From WRIS01 sp050945135 (GTDB lineage Bacteria > Actinomycetota > Coriobacteriia > Coriobacteriales > Eggerthellaceae), in assembly GCA_050945135.1 (NCBI GenBank), contig JBMNSJ010000059.1:1-9317 (forward strand): a stretch of 9,317 bases of DNA, written 5' to 3'. Of this stretch, positions 5,853-9,317 are shown one piece after another (within the stretch, counting starts at the first letter, position 1; each line of letters opens with the position of its first letter). The notes beneath the pieces are model-generated. The model was not told the DNA's origin and made no database searches. It saw only the letters and a program-made list of their open reading frames with translations. The position numbers and the translations under genes are program-made.

Positions 5853-7310
5853 ATGGAAGAAAAGGATATAGATATCCAAGAAGCTCGGCGCGTTCATCAG
5901 GAAAAACTCAAGGCATCATCAGTGTCTTTGCTAGAAAAAATGAAGAGCTCTCATCCGGATGAGGCAGCAGTATTGGAAAGACTACTTCACGAAAGGCAAG
6001 CAGGTCTTCGGCTCCGTCGTCTTCGTGATTGTGCCGAAATTAATCTTGATCAGACGATAAAAATACCAACATCACAGTTTGCTTTACGCAAAGGAAAGTA
6101 CCCGTATTACCTGGATGGCTTTAAGGTAATTCACATCGACGATTTTACTATCACGGGTAATAGAATTTTGGTTCTCTCCAAGGGAGCCGTGTCTACGCAT
6201 GAAGGAGCATTAGTTGCAATTACGGTGCAGGGACGTTTTTCGGTATCTCCATCTTTTCATGTCCTGCATCCAGCAGACGAGGATTATTTGTATCTCAGTA
6301 TAGTTGTGGGGGCGGTGGATGCTAGTCGCCTGATAAAAGGAACGCGCCAAGCGCATTCAATAGATGTTCTCGATCTACAGATGGCCCTTTTGCCATGGCC
6401 CGAAAAAGACAGCAGAGATGCTTTTTGCTCGGTATGGAGTGCTGCCAAAGAGGTTGACGGAGGGGTTTTTGCAAAAGACTTCCTTGATTACTGGATGCTG
6501 GCTGCTAAGAATAGGGAGTTCATAGATGCTAGCCCTGCGAGAAAATACAATCCCGACCCAACTGCCCTTCCGGTTCTTGAATCTCGCGAAGATTACAGCG
6601 AGAGAGTTTTGGAAGTTGTTGAGGGATTGATTGATGCCATGGAACTATCCGGAGACAGAGTCGTTGATGTTGTTGCTGAAACCACGAGCTTAGAAGAGAT
6701 GCCAGCACAAAAAAGCGCAGATTTATGCATTTGCTTCCCACCGCCCAATCAGGGTGTATGGACGAAAGGTCGTGTCAACGATACGGACCCTCGGTGGTTG
6801 TTTGGAGCGCCTCCTCGGAATAAGGCTAATTATGCATGGATTCAACAGTGCCTGTATTTCATGGGTGAGCATGGGTCGGCGATTTTGATGCTCTGTAATG
6901 CTCCACTGCATTCGGAAATTGGGCGTGAAAAAGAGTTGCGCAAAGAATTTGCTCAGAGCAATCTTGTCGATGCCGTAATCTCCTTGCCAGGAGGTCTTTT
7001 TGCGGATGGGCGTCCTCCGGTTTCTCTTGTGGTTTTGCAAAAAGGACGTCCAAAAGATGCTCCGGTTCTTTTTGTGGACGCTCAAGAACGGGGAAGCGAT
7101 TGCGGAACAGACAAGAGAGGTCTCGTGATACGAGCTCTCTCCGACGACGCTGTTCGTCAGATAATTGATGTCTTTACTCGGTGGAAGAGAAAAAAAGGCT
7201 TTCGAGACGAGTACGGTTTTTGCAGAGAAGCGTACATGGCAGACATCGAGGCTCAGCAAGAAGAGCTTATGCCCTATGCCTATGTTGTCCCATACCCTTT
7301 ACCGAAATGA
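5853..7310 (+). CDS. HsdS-like specificity domain fused to a degenerate HsdM-type N6-adenine methylase half
   Basis: Residues 1-50 are charged and helical. Residues ~53-185 resemble a type I specificity (Methylase_S) target-recognition domain: KYPYYLDGF, hydrophobic strands around RILVLSKG, RFSVSPSFHVL, YLYLSIV, then a Gly and an LPWP end. Residues ~285-400 match the second half of HsdM: an FPPPN site (295-299) where NPPF/Y is expected, then PRWLFGAPPRNKANYAWIQQ (313-332) and DAVISLPGGLF (373-383). The S-adenosylmethionine motif I (DPxxGSG-like) is absent and the catalytic tetrapeptide is changed, so I infer a DNA-binding protein without methyltransferase activity. No restriction subunit is nearby. 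The ATG at 5853 has RBS AGGAGA 6 bases upstream and lies 12 bases after the LuxR stop, so they share a transcript. A decayed restriction gene is possible, but the long intact frame argues against it. Confidence 0.72.
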   Translation: MEEKDIDIQEARRVHQEKLKASSVSLLEKMKSSHPDEAAVLERLLHERQAGLRLRRLRDCAEINLDQTIKIPTSQFALRKGKYPYYLDGFKVIHIDDFTITGNRILVLSKGAVSTHEGALVAITVQGRFSVSPSFHVLHPADEDYLYLSIVVGAVDASRLIKGTRQAHSIDVLDLQMALLPWPEKDSRDAFCSVWSAAKEVDGGVFAKDFLDYWMLAAKNREFIDASPARKYNPDPTALPVLESREDYSERVLEVVEGLIDAMELSGDRVVDVVAETTSLEEMPAQKSADLCICFPPPNQGVWTKGRVNDTDPRWLFGAPPRNKANYAWIQQCLYFMGEHGSAILMLCNAPLHSEIGREKELRKEFAQSNLVDAVISLPGGLFADGRPPVSLVVLQKGRPKDAPVLFVDAQERGSDCGTDKRGLVIRALSDDAVRQIIDVFTRWKRKKGFRDEYGFCREAYMADIEAQQEELMPYAYVVPYPLPK

Positions 7311-7345
7311 TGCACGTCGAATAAAGCACCTTCTGTTCGCCTCAG

Positions 7346-7351
7346 TATAAT
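7346..7351 (+). promoter_or_regulatory. Candidate -10 box for the FNT channel gene
   Basis: A perfect TATAAT lies 36 bases after the methylase-like stop and 74 bases before the chosen start codon. No good -35 is visible at normal spacing, so an activator may be needed, or the channel gene is also reached by read-through; no terminator is seen in 7311-7345. Confidence 0.4.
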
Positions 7352-7425
7352 TCTCAAAACTTTATTTGCGTATGCGACTTCCCGTGGTGGAGAATTTGCA
7401 GAAGAACAGAGCAGGGGTTGTCTTT

Positions 7426-8265
7426 ATGGCCAGCGAAAACAACGAGATAAAAGCACTAAAGCCAGACGCTATAGCAGGAGCTGACCTGCTTGAGAAAGCT
7501 GAGCAAATTGGCGTTACAAAAGCTGGAATGCCTCCCTTAAAAGTGTTTCTCTCCGCTATTTTGGCTGGTGCCTTTATTGCTTTTGGTGCGATGTATTTCA
7601 GCATCGTTATAAGTGATGCATCACTTTCTTTTGCTATTCAGCGTGTGCTGGGCGGCGTAGCGTTTACGCTTGGACTCGTTCTTGTCCTGGTGGCAGGAGC
7701 CGAGCTGTTTACAGGCAACACGCTTATGGTGTGCGCAATTTCGTCTAAGAAAATCACGTGGGGCGCCACGCTAAAGAACTGGGTCATTGTGTGGCTTGGA
7801 AACTTAGTAGGTTCACTTATTGCGGTAAGCCTCATTTATATCGCACATATTCCAGAAATGAATGGTGGAGGAGTTGCCGAAGCTTTGGTCAATACAGCAA
7901 TCTCTAAAACCAGCAACGAATGGTATGTGACGCTTGCAAAAGGAATTCTTTGTAATATCTTCGTGTGCCTTGCTGTTTGGATTGGCTACGCATCACGCAC
8001 GGTGGTCGATAAGGTTATTGGCGTGCTTCTTCCCATCTCTGCCTTTGTTGCTGCTGGATTTGAGCACTGTGTTGCCAACATGTTCTTCCTTCCTATGGGA
8101 TTCATTTTAAACCTGGATGGGGTTGGTGCTGCAGGAGCAGTTGTTCTTGCAGGAATTGCAGAAAACATTTGTCTTGCCACCATCGGAAATATCATAGGTG
8201 GATCATTGTGCGTGGGTATGATGTATTGGTTCATCTATCACAAGAAGGCCACTGTTAAAGCTTAG
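7426..8265 (+). CDS. Formate/nitrite transporter (FNT) family channel
   Basis: The protein is a six-helix inner-membrane channel of the FocA/NirC type, which passes small monovalent anions such as formate, nitrite or hydrosulfide as a pentamer. From ATG 7426 it has 279 residues, normal for the family. Family marks are AGAELFTGN (90-98, the omega-loop region between helices), K172 in AKGILCN, and GFEHCVANMFFLPMG (211-225) with the pore His214. The two half-helix signatures show an intact protein. I chose 7426 because GGGG lies upstream and MASENNEIKAL begins like a normal cytoplasmic N-terminus; the TTG at 7366 would add 20 residues with no RBS. Which anion it carries cannot be told from sequence. 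In an anaerobic respiratory neighbourhood formate is an attractive guess, since it is a common electron donor. Confidence 0.92.
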   Translation: MASENNEIKALKPDAIAGADLLEKAEQIGVTKAGMPPLKVFLSAILAGAFIAFGAMYFSIVISDASLSFAIQRVLGGVAFTLGLVLVLVAGAELFTGNTLMVCAISSKKITWGATLKNWVIVWLGNLVGSLIAVSLIYIAHIPEMNGGGVAEALVNTAISKTSNEWYVTLAKGILCNIFVCLAVWIGYASRTVVDKVIGVLLPISAFVAAGFEHCVANMFFLPMGFILNLDGVGAAGAVVLAGIAENICLATIGNIIGGSLCVGMMYWFIYHKKATVKA

Positions 8266-8349
8266 AGGAGAGGCGCTTAAGCTTCTTTGCCATGAGCTGC
8301 CTCAGGGCTTTTGGGCGTGCCTTCGAAGTTGCCTTAACCTGCTTGGGGC

Positions 8350-9057
8350 TTACACGTGAAAAGCGATGAAAGCGCGGTTAATCTCTTGGTATCTCATCTG
8401 ACTGATGGGTAGAGTCTCGCCATTCTCTAGCTGCAACTCTTTCTTTCCAATTGCGCTTATGTACTTCACGTTTACGATGTAAGATCGATGAATTCGTAAA
8501 AACTGCTCGGAATCGAGCTCTTCCTCAACTTCACTAATGCCTTTGCGCGAGCGGAATTCTTTTGTCTTGGTATGTATTGTGATGTAGTGAGAAAAGGATT
8601 CAATGTAGACAATGTCAGAGTAGAGAATACGCTGAAGCTTTTTATCTACGGCAACCATAAGACTTTGCTCGCCTATTTTTGCAGTAAGTGGTTCTACTCT
8701 GTCGAGGCATTTGCAGCAATCTTCAAAGCTAATAGGCTTCAACAGATAGTGCAAAGCACCAACTTCGTAGCCATCGAGGATATGTTCGCGCGAACCTGTG
8801 ATAAACACGATAGAAATCGTTTGATTTAAGGTTCGAACTACGTGCGCTAGTTCCATCCCTGACATATTACTCATTTTGATATCAAGAAAGAGTAAATCGA
8901 AGTCTGTGGTTGAAGACCAGTGAAATAGAAATGATTCAGAAGAGTTAAAGGTTTCCACTTCAGGCGAAGTGACACCCTTTACTTTGGCCCACTCGTCTAT
9001 ATAGTGCGTGACTAAATCAATGATGCTTTGGTCATCATCGCAAATGGCAATCCGCAT
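8350..9057 (-). CDS. LytTR-family response regulator (AgrA/LytR type)
   Basis: This is a 235-residue two-component response regulator. The receiver domain (1-~122) has the acidic pair at D7/D8, phosphoacceptor D59 in LLFLDIKM, T87, and K107 in LLKP. The LytTR DNA-binding domain (~130-230) has DIVYIES..HYITIHT, FRSRKGISEVEE and the diagnostic FLRIHRSYIVN. All phosphorylation residues are present, so it should work. I chose ATG 9057, 18 codons below the longest frame, because it begins MRIAICDDD and has AAGGACAGGG (complement of 9064-9073) as RBS. No histidine kinase is visible on either side; the next element upstream is an IS, so a partner may have been separated or lies beyond it. It converges on the FNT gene with an 84-bp gap (8266-8349) in which I see no convincing terminator or gene. 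Confidence 0.93.
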   Translation of the reverse strand: MRIAICDDDQSIIDLVTHYIDEWAKVKGVTSPEVETFNSSESFLFHWSSTTDFDLLFLDIKMSNMSGMELAHVVRTLNQTISIVFITGSREHILDGYEVGALHYLLKPISFEDCCKCLDRVEPLTAKIGEQSLMVAVDKKLQRILYSDIVYIESFSHYITIHTKTKEFRSRKGISEVEEELDSEQFLRIHRSYIVNVKYISAIGKKELQLENGETLPISQMRYQEINRAFIAFHV

Positions 9058-9126
9058 TCTGCACCCTGTCCTTGTTTGATTGACCCTACCGTAGCTATTC
9101 TCGAGAACCAAGAAAAGCGTAACCGA

Positions 9127-9155
9127 ATTATCTTATGATACACAACTTGTTTGAA
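9127..9155 (-). promoter_or_regulatory. Candidate promoter of the LytTR regulator gene
   Basis: On the minus strand, TTCAAA (complement of 9150-9155) and GATAAT (complement of 9127-9132) are separated by exactly 17 bp. Transcription would start near 9120, giving a leader of about 60 bases. The promoter lies wholly between the gene and the IS edge at 9191, so the insertion did not remove it. Confidence 0.5.
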
Positions 9156-9190
9156 AATGCTTTAGAAAAAGAACCAAGCACAGCTAATTA

Positions 9191-9317
9191 TGAATCGCCC
9201 CGGGTTTACCGGAGACTCGATTCCTTGAGTCCTATGCTACCTGCATGAACTCCTTTTCCCAATATTTCGCCTCTAATTCAGCTGGCGGAATATATCCTAT
9301 AGTACCAAACAACCTTT
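9191..9317 (-). mobile_element. Right end of a second IS3-family element (partial)
   Basis: The plus strand at 9191-9216 reads TGAATCGCCCCGGGTTTACC followed by GGAGAC, matching the TGAACCGCCCCGGG...CCGGAGACT type of terminal repeat I recall for some IS3-family elements. Just inside it lies the end of an IS3 transposase read on the minus strand. The outer edge is therefore 9191, with TTA at 9188-9190 as the possible one half of a 3-bp target duplication. The terminal repeat differs from that of the element at the left edge. The rest lies beyond the window. Confidence 0.82.
9232..9317 (-). CDS. IS3-family transposase (OrfB), C-terminal fragment
   Basis: The last 27 codons read RLFGTIGYIPPAELEAKYWE and end KEFMQVA before a TAG (complement of 9232-9234). 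GYIPPAELE.KYW is the usual tail of IS3-group transposases. The gene enters from the right edge, so its integrity cannot be judged. Its sequence differs clearly from the PHSSLGYRPP tail at the left edge, so these are two different elements. Confidence 0.85.
   Translation of the reverse strand, partial: RLFGTIGYIPPAELEAKYWEKEFMQVA

Noticed and set aside
6723..7259. 178-codon minus-strand frame opposite the methylase-like gene
   Set aside because: The plus strand carries the recognisable HsdM pattern over the same bases.
8256..8372. Basic 40-codon minus-strand frame after the LytTR gene (contains SPKQVKATSKARPKALRQLM)
   Set aside because: It looks protein-like, but has no start codon at its beginning and no RBS, and overlaps the end of the LytTR gene; probably chance.

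Overview
The window looks like part of a genome from the class Coriobacteriia, probably near the Eggerthellaceae. The main clue is a Tat-exported, FAD-binding reductase of the fumarate-reductase/flavocytochrome c type beside a LuxR-family regulator with about twelve membrane segments, a pairing typical of that group. The coding DNA appears less GC-rich than in most Eggerthellaceae, so I do not name a genus. No tRNA, rRNA or CRISPR array is visible.

Layout. Positions 1-97 are the right end of an IS3-family element: the last codons of its transposase, then an end resembling the TGACCTGCCCCC type. Its insertion has beheaded a cell-surface protein gene, whose 3' part continues to 815 and still carries a sortase-like tail. 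A perfect hairpin terminator (872-899) separates it from a convergent gene (985-2106, minus) for a lipoprotein with a trigger-factor-like peptidyl-prolyl isomerase domain. A divergent intergenic region (2107-2383) with two related dyads precedes the Tat lipoprotein reductase (2384-4135). Next come the membrane LuxR regulator (about 4281-5840) and, 12 bases later, a 485-residue protein that joins a type I specificity-like domain to the rear half of a HsdM-type DNA methylase without its catalytic motifs (5853-7310). A formate/nitrite-family channel (7426-8265) and a convergent LytTR response regulator (8350-9057, minus) follow. The right edge (9191-9317) is the end of a second, different IS3-family element.

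How the genes may work together. The central block (2107-7310) reads as one respiratory or catabolic module: an exported flavin reductase for an unknown substrate, a membrane sensor-regulator that may act on dyads in front of the reductase gene, and a co-transcribed methylase-like protein that probably binds DNA without methylating it. The last protein and its link to the regulator are the best candidates for something undescribed. The lipoprotein foldase could assist folding of exported proteins, and the channel could move formate, nitrite or a similar anion; both links are inferred from proximity only. IS elements at both edges mark this as an accessory, rearranging region.
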